Shown here one piece after another: positions 1 through 8,375 of a DNA stretch of 32,006 nt. The DNA lies in IMG/VR virus record IMGVR_UViG_3300033141_001098, positions 1-32,006 of that record; one strand, given 5' to 3'. Both the position numbers and the translations under genes were made by a program. How positions within the stretch are numbered: position 1 is the stretch's first letter; the number at the start of each line of letters is the position of its first letter. This DNA is from a virus. The notes under the pieces are model-generated. The model searched no databases and was not told the DNA's origin. It saw only the letters and a list, made by a program, of their open reading frames with translations.

Positions 1-1
1 T

Positions 2-1417
2 GATTGGGATATTAAGAAGAACGGCTATGTTGGCCCCGATATGTGGCTCTTGAACATTCGTGATGTTTTCCCTCAGGTCGGGGCAGTATCAATCGAAGAC
101 AGCGACTATATTATCGTCCGCACCTGGAAACCACTCTCTTACTTTGAAGGCTTATCTAAGCAAAAGGGCTTCAAGAATGTTGGCAAGATTGTTACCAAAC
201 TTAAAGATATTGCCGGCTCTAAACAAAACCGCTCGGAAAGCACCAGCAAGTCGGAGAGAGAAAGGGAGCAATACCCCTCAGCGGCTGCGGCCAAGGAAGC
301 AGGGTTTTACGAGGTGTTGACGCAGTATGAGAAAGACCGTTGGGTTGATTTCTGCGTTGATGCTGATATGGAGTATCGGGATATCAAGAACCCGCACGAG
401 AACGGAGAATTACCAGTCGCTTGTAAATACTCTATTCCTTTGCTTGATGACTTTATGGGTATGGGAGACTTTGAAAGAGGCAAGTCAATGCAAATGGCGA
501 TTAACTCTGTCTGGAATCTTTACTTTGACGCTATTAAAATGTCTATCTTCCCTCCCGTCATTATTAACAAAGACAATGTTGCTGCCGCCAGTTCTTTCAA
601 GTATGGAGCGGCCGAGAAGTGGTTAGCAAGAGGGCAAGTTAATAACGTTGCCCAAGCGGTTAACCTCAGTCCCAAGGGTATTGCTACCTTCAACAACACC
701 TACCAGGTCGCTAATGCCGCTCTCCTGAATATGTTTGGCACAAGCGATACAACCGTCACGGCTCAGACAGAAGCCGGCTTTGGCAAGACGCCGGAGGCTT
801 TGAAGATGCAGGGAAGGAGAGAAAACACAAGAGATAACGCCGACCGCTTCTACATGGACCAATTTTTGAAGACAGTAATGACCAAAATGGTCAATCTTGT
901 TTCTAAAAAGCAAATGGGGCCGATTACTTTCCGCTTGTTTGGTGATGACTTTGAAAAACTAAGCAGAACCAACCCTGACTTAAAGGAGAATTATGACGAA
1001 GAAACAGGCAAGATAACCATTGACAAGAAGAAGACCGGCTCAGCGCTTTATGACTACGAGATAATCCCCGGCTCAACCTACGCTGTTGACCAACAATCGC
1101 AACAACAGAATATGGTAATGCTTTTACAGCTTCTGTTAAAGAGTCCGGAGCTGATACAGATGATTGACCAAGAGGGATACACAATAAAGATGGGCGAGTT
1201 GTTCAAGAGAGTAATATCCAATTCCGGCGTTCAAGATTGGGATAAGATTTTAGAGGAAAAGACAGAGGAGGAAAAGGCTAGTGCTGTCTTACAAGCTGAC
1301 GCCGAGAGACTAGCGATGGCAGTGGAACAAATGCAACAGCCGGCCGGTGGGGCAAATATGAACATGAACCAAGTGCCGCCTCAGCCCGAGCAAACAGGAG
1401 GGATACCGAATGCCTAG
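2..1417 (+). CDS. Portal protein (5' end cut by window edge)
   Basis: The frame is open from base 2, so this is the C-terminal part (471 codons) of a longer protein; the first in-frame ATG (41) is internal. It is read as the dodecameric portal through which DNA is packaged and to which the tail attaches. Support is the polar, helical stem/wing character, a Gln-rich stretch near residue 350 (QQSQQQN), a C-terminal acidic coiled coil and a Gln/Pro-rich tail, and above all its place directly before a scaffold and major capsid gene. The family assignment rests on overall resemblance to podovirus portals, not on a catalytic motif. The following gene starts inside its stop region (8-bp overlap), indicating translational coupling. 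Confidence 0.8.
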   Translation, partial: DWDIKKNGYVGPDMWLLNIRDVFPQVGAVSIEDSDYIIVRTWKPLSYFEGLSKQKGFKNVGKIVTKLKDIAGSKQNRSESTSKSEREREQYPSAAAAKEAGFYEVLTQYEKDRWVDFCVDADMEYRDIKNPHENGELPVACKYSIPLLDDFMGMGDFERGKSMQMAINSVWNLYFDAIKMSIFPPVIINKDNVAAASSFKYGAAEKWLARGQVNNVAQAVNLSPKGIATFNNTYQVANAALLNMFGTSDTTVTAQTEAGFGKTPEALKMQGRRENTRDNADRFYMDQFLKTVMTKMVNLVSKKQMGPITFRLFGDDFEKLSRTNPDLKENYDEETGKITIDKKKTGSALYDYEIIPGSTYAVDQQSQQQNMVMLLQLLLKSPELIQMIDQEGYTIKMGELFKRVISNSGVQDWDKILEEKTEEEKASAVLQADAERLAMAVEQMQQPAGGANMNMNQVPPQPEQTGGIPNA

Positions 1418-1760
1418 AGATAACCAAGCGGTTAGACCAGACAATTATTTTTCATCTTTACCGAATGTCATTAAAGACGAGGAGGCCAAGAAGAAAGGCA
1501 CGACCGAAGAGGAAAGAGCGTTGATGGCTCTATCAGAAACAATGGGGTGGAAAATATTAAGCGAATACATTGACCGTCTCGTTGAAGATCTTGACAATGT
1601 TAGCGGTCTAGCAATAGCTGACGGGGCAACGTTTGAGGAAATCGGGAGAAATACCGTGGTTGTCAATTTAGCCAAAGGAGTAATTAAACGAATAAAAGAT
1701 AAGGTTGCCGATGCCAAAGAAATATGTGAAGCAGAACCAAAAGGAAAATCAGGAAAATAA
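1410..1760 (+). CDS. Small virion-associated protein, unknown
   Basis: 116 aa, mostly alpha-helical and charged, with no transmembrane segment and no motif I recognise. AGGAGG at about 1396-1401 lies 8 nt before the ATG and the start overlaps the portal stop, so it is well supported as a translated gene. Its position between portal and scaffold suggests a head-assembly or packaging accessory role, but that is inference from gene order only. Confidence 0.7.
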   Translation: MPRDNQAVRPDNYFSSLPNVIKDEEAKKKGTTEEERALMALSETMGWKILSEYIDRLVEDLDNVSGLAIADGATFEEIGRNTVVVNLAKGVIKRIKDKVADAKEICEAEPKGKSGK

Positions 1761-1965
1761 TGAGGAAGTCTTAGACTTTAATAAGCCAAGCTTTGTCTTC
1801 ATTCCGAAGGGGAATCACAAGTGGAGACAGCAAGGATTTTATTTAGTGTGTAAAAGCTGTGATTTACAACACGCGGTTTACATCGGACCGGATATGATAA
1901 TGACAGGCTTAGACAAAGAAGGCCAGCCGATATTAAAGAGTAGAAAATCCATACAGGGGTTTTAA
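1711..1965 (+). CDS. Small protein with a single CxxC pair, unknown
   Basis: 84 aa from ATG 1711; an in-frame TTG at 1705 is a less likely start. The gene overlaps the previous one by 50 bp in another frame. The N-terminus is Lys/Gln/Asn/Glu-rich and probably disordered. The C-terminal half has LVCKSCDLQHAVYIG, a half zinc-ribbon-like CxxC that could form a disulfide or bind metal as a dimer. The stop codon sits in the loop of a perfect 8-bp hairpin (1955-1977). Function is unknown; synteny places it in the head module. Confidence 0.65.
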   Translation: MPKKYVKQNQKENQENNEEVLDFNKPSFVFIPKGNHKWRQQGFYLVCKSCDLQHAVYIGPDMIMTGLDKEGQPILKSRKSIQGF

Positions 1966-1977
1966 CCACAAACCCCT
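1955..1977 (+). promoter_or_regulatory. Perfect 8-bp hairpin around a stop codon, upstream of scaffold
   Basis: AGGGGTTT (1955-1962) pairs with AAACCCCT (1970-1977) across a 7-nt loop that contains the TAA at 1963-1965. A second small stem, GGGC (1982-1985) with GCCC (1994-1997), follows at once. No T-run follows, so an ordinary intrinsic terminator is unlikely. An mRNA-processing, stability or translation-control structure ahead of the highly expressed scaffold/capsid pair is possible. Confidence 0.5.
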
Positions 1978-2028
1978 CTATGGGCGTTTTACAGCCCGGG
2001 TATTCTCACATTACCAAACAGGTGTGTA

Positions 2029-2040
2029 AAAGGAGGTGAG
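2029..2040 (+). promoter_or_regulatory. Very strong Shine-Dalgarno for the scaffold gene
   Basis: AAAGGAGGTGAG gives a nearly full anti-SD match 10 nt before the ATG at 2047. It fixes that start and stands out because many genes in this window have little or no SD. Confidence 0.85.
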
Positions 2041-2046
2041 TAGGAA

Positions 2047-2838
2047 ATGACTCATCAAAACAATGATGTAAATCAAACAAAGGCGTTAAACGAAATGGGC
2101 GAGGATAAAGCCCTTGACACTACGCCGGTGACAAAACAAGAAACCACTGAGGAAGTTGAAGAATCGGTCGCGGAAACCAAACCGACGGGGGAGGTAGAAA
2201 CGAAAGAGGAAACAACCGAAACAGAAGAAAGTTCGAAGAAAGGCTACAGCCAAAGAGTTCAAGAACTCAACACCAAAGCCAAAGAGGCCGAGGCAAGAGC
2301 GAAAGAGGCAGAGCTTAAATCGAAGTCGTTAGCAGAAAAGATTGAGGAGCTGACAAGTTCCTCGGGTGAAACCGAGAGGACACAATATCAGCCACAGGTT
2401 GAACCAGGGTCTGAAGTTAGTCCGGATCAATATAAGCAAGATGTTATGCGAGCAGCAGACAGTCTTGTTCAGATCAGGATAAAACAACAGAACGCTGTCA
2501 ACCGAATCAATAACGAAGCCAATGACGCGATTAAAGAATACCCTCAGCTTGACCCTAAGAGCAAGGAGTACGATCGAGAACTTTCTGATTCAGTTACCGC
2601 TGCGGTAGAGGCACATGTAAGAGCCGATCCGTATAAAGCGTCAGTAAGCAAGTTTGTCGCCAAACTGATGAAGCCCTATAACAGGGCGGTAACTAAGCAA
2701 GTTGGCAAGGTTACCGAGAACATCGCTAAGCAAGTATCGGAGACCGCAACTAGACCAACTAGTGTGGCGTCAGGCGAGAAGAAATTCGAGGAGCTGTCTA
2801 TAAAAGAGATGGAGAAGAAGCTCGGAATGGTTCAATAG
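2047..2838 (+). CDS. Capsid scaffolding-like protein
   Basis: 263 aa, directly before the major capsid gene. The N-terminal ~65 residues are very rich in Glu and Thr and low in hydrophobics. Then comes a long coiled coil with Ala/Lys/Glu heptads (about residues 70-105), a helical middle, and a basic C-terminal region (about 195-263, with KLMKPYNRAVTKQVGKV) of the type that contacts the capsid protein in other scaffolds. This composition and order match phage scaffolds that fill the procapsid and then leave. There is no visible protease motif. The start is set by the excellent SD at 2029-2040. Confidence 0.8.
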   Translation: MTHQNNDVNQTKALNEMGEDKALDTTPVTKQETTEEVEESVAETKPTGEVETKEETTETEESSKKGYSQRVQELNTKAKEAEARAKEAELKSKSLAEKIEELTSSSGETERTQYQPQVEPGSEVSPDQYKQDVMRAADSLVQIRIKQQNAVNRINNEANDAIKEYPQLDPKSKEYDRELSDSVTAAVEAHVRADPYKASVSKFVAKLMKPYNRAVTKQVGKVTENIAKQVSETATRPTSVASGEKKFEELSIKEMEKKLGMVQ

Positions 2839-2896
2839 AACATTCAGCACGAACTTAGCAGATCAGCGACTAGCTGGAAAAGGAGAGTGAATAAAT

Positions 2897-3820
2897 ATGG
2901 CACAAAATAATATCACAACTACCCTAAGTCAGGAAGTGATGACTTACTATGAGAAAGTCTTTCTTGCGAGGGCAGAGTATGAATTAGTTTTGAAAGAAGG
3001 AGCGCAAAAGAGAAGTCATTCGGACAATTCAGGCCGAACGATTAACTTCACACGGTATACACCGTTGACGATAATCACCGACCCATTGACTGAATCTTCG
3101 AACCCAACAATTTGTGCGATTACTGCTTGCACAGTGGCCGTTACTCTTTCTGAGTATGGTTTGACTGTTAACACCTCCAAACTTTTGTCTTTAGTTTCTA
3201 TTGACAAGAATATGGCGGAGAAAGTGGCTTTAGTCGGACAGAACATGGGTGAGACTCTTAACCGTTTAGTAAGAAACGAACTTGCTAATGCGACCCAGGC
3301 TTATCCGAACAGTGCGACATCAAGCACTATTGCTTCGACCGATAAGTTGGACGCAAGCGCAATTCGTGGCTTTACGAAGACATTGGAAATCAATAAGGCA
3401 CGACCTTATCCCGATGGCTTCTTCCTGGGTAAGACTACGCCTCAAAACAAGTATGACTTGATTGGGGATAGCACCTGGATTACGGCCAAGTCTTATTCTG
3501 ATGTTAAGGACCTTTACAAAGGCGAAATGGGTGAACTGTATCAAGTTCGCTGGCTTTTGAATAAGGATGTTGCGTCAGCGACTGGAGACCCAGCAAGCGC
3601 AGCTTGCGACGTTGTAATGTATTACTCATACATTCACGGCCAAGATGCCTTTGGAGCCTTTGACTTGGAGGGCGATAAACCCAAACTCTATGTCTTAGCG
3701 AACCAAATTGACAGCGGGAACCCAGCGGCAAGACTTACCAAGATTTCTTGGGCAGGCTCTTATGCGGCTAAACTATTAAATTCCGAATGGGCTTTAGTAG
3801 CGAAGTGTGCTGCTTCCTGA
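2897..3820 (+). CDS. Major capsid protein, N4-gp56 family
   Basis: 307 aa with AGGAG at 2881-2885 before the ATG. The N-terminus (ARAEYELVLKEGAQKR), the segment GRTINFTRYTPLT (about 46-58) followed by a LTES/NPT stretch, and the C-terminal ISWAGSYAAKLLNSEWALVAKC fit the N4-gp56 family, whose members end in a strand containing W..Y.A..L.....V. The protein forms the HK97-fold icosahedral shell. It comes directly after the scaffold gene. The next gene is separated by a 105-nt spacer with strong folding potential. The family assignment is from memory of its conserved blocks; a profile search would confirm it. Confidence 0.88.
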   Translation: MAQNNITTTLSQEVMTYYEKVFLARAEYELVLKEGAQKRSHSDNSGRTINFTRYTPLTIITDPLTESSNPTICAITACTVAVTLSEYGLTVNTSKLLSLVSIDKNMAEKVALVGQNMGETLNRLVRNELANATQAYPNSATSSTIASTDKLDASAIRGFTKTLEINKARPYPDGFFLGKTTPQNKYDLIGDSTWITAKSYSDVKDLYKGEMGELYQVRWLLNKDVASATGDPASAACDVVMYYSYIHGQDAFGAFDLEGDKPKLYVLANQIDSGNPAARLTKISWAGSYAAKLLNSEWALVAKCAAS

Positions 3821-3825
3821 TAGCA

Positions 3826-3912
3826 TAGGGAATTAACCCTAAAATGCTGTGGCGACAGCTTGAGTGGAAATTGACGGGGAAACAAATAAACCGTCGAAGC
3901 ACCACATCGCCA
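3826..3912 (+). ncRNA. Structured spacer downstream of the capsid gene
   Basis: The 105-nt spacer 3821-3925 holds a small hairpin TAGGG/CCCTA (3826-3830 with 3837-3841) and a larger nested fold. In the larger fold TGGCGA (3850-3855) pairs with TCGCCA (3907-3912), GCTT (3858-3861) with AAGC (3897-3900), and GACGG (3873-3877) with CCGTC (3891-3895). The three stems are coaxially nested. No T-run follows, so it is not a classical terminator; an RNA-stability or processing element on the capsid mRNA is a reasonable guess. No known family is recognised. Confidence 0.5.
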
Positions 3913-3925
3913 TTAATAAACTGAT

Positions 3926-4162
3926 ATGAGAGATAGAACAACAAGACGAGATGATTTAGACCGTCTTAGCAAAGAATACAAATACGCCGACAGAGATGGA
4001 CGGAGGAGAATAGAAAAGACCGCCCATAAGATTCTTAATGAATCAAAAGAGATACGGTCGATGAGGCAGGAGCTGATTAAGGCTCACCGCAGGGGAGACA
4101 AAGACAGGATAAAGGAGATTCATTACGACGTTGATAAATATAGCAAATACCGCAATGGCTGA
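3926..4162 (+). CDS. Small, highly charged helical protein, unknown
   Basis: 78 aa, about half Arg/Lys/Asp/Glu, with no hydrophobic core segment; it probably forms one or two long helices. There is no clear SD before the ATG, which directly follows the structured spacer. The stop overlaps the next start by 8 bp. It could bind nucleic acid or act in head completion; function is not known. Confidence 0.6.
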   Translation: MRDRTTRRDDLDRLSKEYKYADRDGRRRIEKTAHKILNESKEIRSMRQELIKAHRRGDKDRIKEIHYDVDKYSKYRNG

Positions 4163-4589
4163 GACAGTATTTAGAGAACAACCATCAGTGTCAGACGCGA
4201 GACCGAGAGAGAAAACGACTAGCCCTGCTAATCCCAAGACCGACGGCAAGACAACTGTTGAACCCCCCTTTCTTGATTATGAGAAAGTCAATGGCCGTCC
4301 CTATCTTGTTGACCACTTTAAGTTAGGCGATAGCTGGCAAGATAAGATGGGCGGATTTGAGGGAGAGATAAAAACGATAGACGGTTATTTAGCCAATCAG
4401 ATTAAGTATGGCAAGATAGATAATTCGGTCGAGGCAGTCAAGAGAGCGTTAAAAAAGATAGAGAAGATGTGTGGGGCAGATAAGACGGAGAGAACGACAA
4501 TGAGGATAGAGAAGATGGCCGCCTATGCCGAGTTCTTGAATAAGACAATGAATATTGATTATAATAATTATAAATATGGCCACCGATAA
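4155..4589 (+). CDS. Small virion-region protein, unknown
   Basis: 144 aa from ATG 4155; an in-frame TTG at 4131 would add eight residues inside the upstream gene and is less likely. The N-terminal ~40 residues are Pro/Thr/Lys-rich and probably flexible, then comes a mixed domain containing PFLDYEKVNGRPYLVDHF, then two basic helices (about 85-125). Sited between capsid and fibre genes, it may be a minor structural or head-completion protein. No family is recognised. Confidence 0.65.
   Translation: MAETVFREQPSVSDARPREKTTSPANPKTDGKTTVEPPFLDYEKVNGRPYLVDHFKLGDSWQDKMGGFEGEIKTIDGYLANQIKYGKIDNSVEAVKRALKKIEKMCGADKTERTTMRIEKMAAYAEFLNKTMNIDYNNYKYGHR
4536..4565 (+). promoter_or_regulatory. Candidate sigma70 promoter, TTGAAT-18-TATAAT
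   Basis: TTGAAT (4536-4541), 18-nt spacer, TATAAT (4560-4565) inside the 3' end of the upstream gene. Transcription would start about 4572, only a few bases before ATG 4576, giving a near-leaderless mRNA. It is weaker than the other promoters here and lies in an AT-rich stretch, so chance is possible. Confidence 0.4.
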
Positions 4590-4908
4590 GAAAGACCAAA
4601 TTACACAGACAGAGCAGAATATCTTGAACAAGAGCCAAGACACGACTTTTAAGGTGCTGGTTACGGAGGGATTGGGTTATGATGGGAAATCACTTCAGAG
4701 AATGGCGGCCGATGCTCTAGCGGTTAAGATAACCGTGGTAGGAGATGTTACTTATGTTGGAATAGCTGCCCCCGGAACGGCTCAGGGGGATGCTAAGTGG
4801 CAATGTAAGAAGATAGATGAAACAACTGGGACAGTGATTACTTGGGCCGATGGCGATGCCGACTTTAATAATACCGCCACTGACTTAACAACTCTTAGTT
4901 ATTCATGA
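4576..4908 (+). CDS. Small beta-rich phage structural protein
   Basis: 110 aa from ATG 4576, overlapping the previous gene by 14 bp. After a short Gln/Lys-rich N-terminus it is mostly beta, with the block VTYVGIAAPGTAQGDAKWQ followed by CKKID. This block is common in small proteins next to phage fibre genes, where it may form part of a tail or fibre attachment. It ends one base before the fibre start. The assignment as structural rests on this motif memory plus synteny; no enzymatic motif is visible. Confidence 0.65.
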   Translation: MATDKKDQITQTEQNILNKSQDTTFKVLVTEGLGYDGKSLQRMAADALAVKITVVGDVTYVGIAAPGTAQGDAKWQCKKIDETTGTVITWADGDADFNNTATDLTTLSYS

Positions 4909-4909
4909 T

Positions 4910-7396
4910 ATGGCTGTAACATTCGACAAACTATTAGGAAAGCCCTTACTACACTCTCACACGAAGGATTTAGACACCCGCTATCTTAAGCTCTCTGGCG
5001 GGACTATGACGGGCTTGCTGACTCTTTCTGGTGCTCCTACCGCCGACTTACACGCTGCCACCAAAAAATATGTTGATGATAATGCTGGTGGTGTTTCTGA
5101 CCATTCGCTTCTTAGTAATCTTGATTATGCTTCCGCTGGGCATACGGGTTTCTTACAAGATGCTGCTGATGTTATCAAAGACACCCACATTGATTGGGGA
5201 ACAGGAGCAAATCAAGTTAGTGCTGTTGATTTACCCATTGCTGACGCTGGTTCTTACTTTGTCGGCACGGATGTAGAGGCTGTCTTACAAGAAGCGGGCA
5301 AGGAAACAACCTATGCTGATAGTCCTGGAATAATGACTGGCGGAGAGATTAGTGAAGGAACTAATGCCGGAACTTTTAAGGTGGCAGCATTGACAGCCTA
5401 TTTACGGTCAACGAATAGTTCTACTGGTTCATTGGTTTATGTAACCCTAGGGGAACAAGATAACCAACCCATAACAACTGCTGATACAACCTATTTTGTC
5501 TGCCTAGATTACAATGGTGGCACTCCCCAGATAGTTCTTTCAACAACCAATCCCTATGGCAGAACATCATCGCCTGACAAAACCCAAATACCCATAGGCA
5601 AGGTAAGAAAAGACGGTAGTGATAATGTTCACTTTATTAGTGGTGGATTTAATCTTCAAGACGGAGTGATGAAACTTCACCAGAGAGCGGGCACTTTAAG
5701 GGCAAAAGAACTAACAAGCGGTTCAACAATTGCTTATTCGGGAACAAACAATTTTACAATGTCAGCGGGTATTGCCTATGTGGGTATTAATAGGGTTATT
5801 TTGGATTCTTATGATAGTGCAACGACTCAATTTACTCCAATTTATCGAGACGGTAGCGGTGGCTGGACAGAGGGGGCACCAAGAAACACGATTGATTATG
5901 CTCACTATGACGATGGAGATGGAACCTTAGGGAATGTGGGGGTTAGCAAATATGGTTGTCATTGGGTTTATAAGCATATTGACGATAACCATGTTTATGT
6001 GGTTTATGGCAGGGGAAGCTACAAGTTGGCGGAGGCTGAACTTCAAGGCGAACCATCAAGACCTGACCAGCTAACAGATTTTGGTTGTTTAATCGGCAAG
6101 ATTATTGCTCCTCAGTCGGGTGGTTCATTTGCCGTCATTCAAATGGTTACAGACACTTTTTTTGTAGGAACTTCGGTATCAGACCACGGGGCGTTGGGAG
6201 GATTAGATGATGACGACCATCCGCAATACCTTCTAGCAGATGGCTCACGCAATCTCACAGGTAATCTTGCGGTTGATGCTGGGATAACAATCGATGGGAT
6301 AGACATAGGGACAGCTGTGCCTCTCAATACAACCCATCGCACCTCAGATGGCTCAGACCATTCATTTATTGACCAGTCAGTTGTTAGCGGGGCTTCTCCT
6401 ACTTTCAATGGTGCTAACTTTACTGGTATTCCAGATGGGGCATTGAATACTGATTATGTAGAGGTAGCGGGTGATACCATGACAGGTAATCTTCAACTCA
6501 ATGATGGTATTAAACTTCTTTTAGGAACTGGTTCTGATGGAGAAATATATTCTTCTTCTGACAACCTCTATATTGCCAATGTCACCCAAGACAAAGACAT
6601 TTACTTTAATGTTAATGATGGTGGAGTAACCAAGACGCCTTTGTTTATTGATGGGAGTACGGGGAGGGTGGGGATAGGGACGACGGGACCAGGAGCAGTA
6701 CTTCATCTTGTTAAAAGTGGGGGAGATAAGGAAATGCTTCATGCAGAGTATGCTGGTGATAATCAGTTTGAACCCCTTTTGCGGTTCAAAAAGGCTCGTG
6801 GTTCAATTAGTTCTCCTTCAGTCGTTAGTAACAATGATCATCTTGGGACATTTTACTTTCAGGGTTACGACGGTACGCAATATACCAATGCAGGCTATTT
6901 TGCAGTTGATGTGTCTGGATCGATAAGTAATGGTGTTGTTCCAGGGGCAATGAGGTTTGCGATTTATGATACAAGTGGTGCCGCTTCTACTTTGCTTTAT
7001 CTTAAAAGCGATAAAACAGTTGATATTGGGAGTGGTGTTTCGGAGGGCTGGAATGTGAATATCAAAGGCGATTTATATGTTGATGAGTGGTGTTCTGTGT
7101 TGGGAATTACTGATCGCTCACCTTACGAGGGCGATATTGAAAAAGCGTTAACTGCGGTAAAATCAATGCAGACTAAGGGAAAGGGGAAACTGGATCATGA
7201 CAAACTCGATCCAATAATAAAATCAGAAAAAAATGGTTCTTTGGGACGAAACCTATCTGCTTCTGTTTCTGTAAACAACAGGGTAATCCAATATCTTGTT
7301 GATGAAGTAGAAAAACTGAGCAATAAACTTGGAAGCTTAGGAGTTGAAATTGCTAAAATTAAGGCAGAATTATCGATTGATGGGGGGGTGAAGTAA
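4910..7396 (+). CDS. Large tail fibre / receptor-binding protein
   Basis: 828 aa. Fibre-stem repeats of the LxGGTMTGxLxL type occur at about residues 27-45 and again near 520 (VAGDTMTGNLQLNDG). A typical AATKKYVDDN motif lies near 49-58, and the linker HGALGGLDDDDHPQYL near 427-442 is a hallmark of phage trimeric fibres. The middle (about 140-410) is beta-rich and may be the adsorption domain. The end (about 730-828), containing DRSPYEGD and LDHDKLDP and then a heptad coiled coil, resembles C-terminal trimerisation or intramolecular-chaperone regions, although no S74 peptidase dyad is evident. It recognises the host surface; the sugar operon follows directly. Confidence 0.85.
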   Translation: MAVTFDKLLGKPLLHSHTKDLDTRYLKLSGGTMTGLLTLSGAPTADLHAATKKYVDDNAGGVSDHSLLSNLDYASAGHTGFLQDAADVIKDTHIDWGTGANQVSAVDLPIADAGSYFVGTDVEAVLQEAGKETTYADSPGIMTGGEISEGTNAGTFKVAALTAYLRSTNSSTGSLVYVTLGEQDNQPITTADTTYFVCLDYNGGTPQIVLSTTNPYGRTSSPDKTQIPIGKVRKDGSDNVHFISGGFNLQDGVMKLHQRAGTLRAKELTSGSTIAYSGTNNFTMSAGIAYVGINRVILDSYDSATTQFTPIYRDGSGGWTEGAPRNTIDYAHYDDGDGTLGNVGVSKYGCHWVYKHIDDNHVYVVYGRGSYKLAEAELQGEPSRPDQLTDFGCLIGKIIAPQSGGSFAVIQMVTDTFFVGTSVSDHGALGGLDDDDHPQYLLADGSRNLTGNLAVDAGITIDGIDIGTAVPLNTTHRTSDGSDHSFIDQSVVSGASPTFNGANFTGIPDGALNTDYVEVAGDTMTGNLQLNDGIKLLLGTGSDGEIYSSSDNLYIANVTQDKDIYFNVNDGGVTKTPLFIDGSTGRVGIGTTGPGAVLHLVKSGGDKEMLHAEYAGDNQFEPLLRFKKARGSISSPSVVSNNDHLGTFYFQGYDGTQYTNAGYFAVDVSGSISNGVVPGAMRFAIYDTSGAASTLLYLKSDKTVDIGSGVSEGWNVNIKGDLYVDEWCSVLGITDRSPYEGDIEKALTAVKSMQTKGKGKLDHDKLDPIIKSEKNGSLGRNLSASVSVNNRVIQYLVDEVEKLSNKLGSLGVEIAKIKAELSIDGGVK

Positions 7397-7397
7397 A

Positions 7398-7550
7398 TTG
7401 AAAAAAGAAATAAAAAAGGTAGAATTGACCAAGGAGGAACTAAAAACTCTAATCCAAATTGTCAACGAACCTAGACAGCAAAATCTTCAAACAGCAGGGT
7501 TTTTGATTACGTTAAGTAATAAGATGAGCAGGATGATTGACCAAAAGTAG
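7398..7550 (+). CDS. Small TTG-start protein, unknown
   Basis: 50 aa from TTG 7398, one base after the fibre stop, with GGGGTGA just upstream as SD. It is a charged N-terminal helix followed by an amphipathic C-terminal helix; no motif is recognised. Its last codons (Ile-Asp-Gln-Lys) contain the -35 box of the sugar-operon promoter. It could be a fibre chaperone or assembly factor by position, but this is a guess. Confidence 0.55.
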   Translation: MKKEIKKVELTKEELKTLIQIVNEPRQQNLQTAGFLITLSNKMSRMIDQK

Positions 7551-7566
7551 ACAATAGTGTTATAAT
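7537..7566 (+). promoter_or_regulatory. Near-consensus sigma70 promoter of the sugar operon
   Basis: TTGACC (7537-7542), 18-nt spacer, TATAAT (7561-7566). The predicted start near 7573 leaves a ~23-nt leader before ATG 7596. No terminator hairpin lies in this leader, unlike those at 14.5, 19.5 and 22.3 kb. All genes to 14523 overlap or abut and are probably one transcript. Confidence 0.8.
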
Positions 7567-7595
7567 AAATTCAGTTAGTTAATTTAGGCTTATTT

Positions 7596-8375
7596 ATGGA
7601 TTACGTCACTGGCGCCCATGGATTTTTAGGGACACACTTACTTAAAGCCCTCGAAGGCAGGGAAGTTACCCCTATCCCTCACGCGAAGATTAAGACAATC
7701 AAGCTAAAACCATTTGATAACTTTTTCTTTCTTTCCGCCTATGGCAACATGTATTCCCACAAGGACGACAAGAAGATTATTCAAGCCAATGTCTCAGACT
7801 TAATCAAGATAGTTTTACAAGTGGACGGCAAGCCCTTTAACTCCTTCGTCTATATAAGCACCTCTTCTGTCAAGCTCCCCAAACAAACAATGTATTCCCG
7901 CACCAAGAAAGCCTCAGAGGAGATATTGTTATCCTTCGCTGAGAAATATCACAAGCCTTTTTGTATTATCCGCCCCTATTCTATTACCGGCGTTGGCGAA
8001 CAAAAAGAGCATTTAATCCCCACCCTTATCAGAAGCTGTTTCGAGGGAGAACAAGTTAATTTCGTTCCCCACCCCGTCCACGATTTTCTTGACGTTGAAG
8101 ATGTAGTGGCAGGAATAGTCAATCTTTCTTCTCATCACGCCAGAGGAATATTCGAACTCGGCTCCGGCAAGAAACACACTAACCGGCAAGTGCTAGAGAT
8201 AGTGGAGAGGGTGACGGGAAAGAAGGCTAACATCAATACTGTCGGCCAGCTAAGGCTATATGATACGGATAATTGGGTGTCATCTAACTTTAGGGCAAGG
8301 AGCTACGGTTGGTTACCAAAGAAGACTTTAGAGCAAAGCATTATTGAACAAGTGGAGGCGTATAAGAGTGAATAA
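7596..8375 (+). CDS. NAD-dependent epimerase/dehydratase (extended SDR)
   Basis: 259 aa cytosolic nucleotide-sugar enzyme. A Rossmann start TGAHGFLG (5-12) binds NAD(P). YISTSS (86-91) holds the catalytic Ser/Thr, YSRTK gives the catalytic Tyr100 and Lys104, and IRPYSITG (125-132) is the usual strand after the active site. The HDFLDVEDVV block and a late GSGKKHT motif fit sugar epimerases, dehydratases and reductases acting on NDP-hexoses. It is slightly short for the family (about 300). It is the first gene after the promoter and overlaps the transketolase gene by 8 bp. The exact substrate is not readable. Confidence 0.88.
   Translation: MDYVTGAHGFLGTHLLKALEGREVTPIPHAKIKTIKLKPFDNFFFLSAYGNMYSHKDDKKIIQANVSDLIKIVLQVDGKPFNSFVYISTSSVKLPKQTMYSRTKKASEEILLSFAEKYHKPFCIIRPYSITGVGEQKEHLIPTLIRSCFEGEQVNFVPHPVHDFLDVEDVVAGIVNLSSHHARGIFELGSGKKHTNRQVLEIVERVTGKKANINTVGQLRLYDTDNWVSSNFRARSYGWLPKKTLEQSIIEQVEAYKSE

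Noticed and set aside
623-913. Reverse-strand open frames such as 623-913, 8501-8752, 17124-17498 and 25153-25488
   Set aside because: They are shadows lying fully opposite convincing + strand genes, with no SD, no promoter and no recognisable domains; the whole window reads on the + strand.
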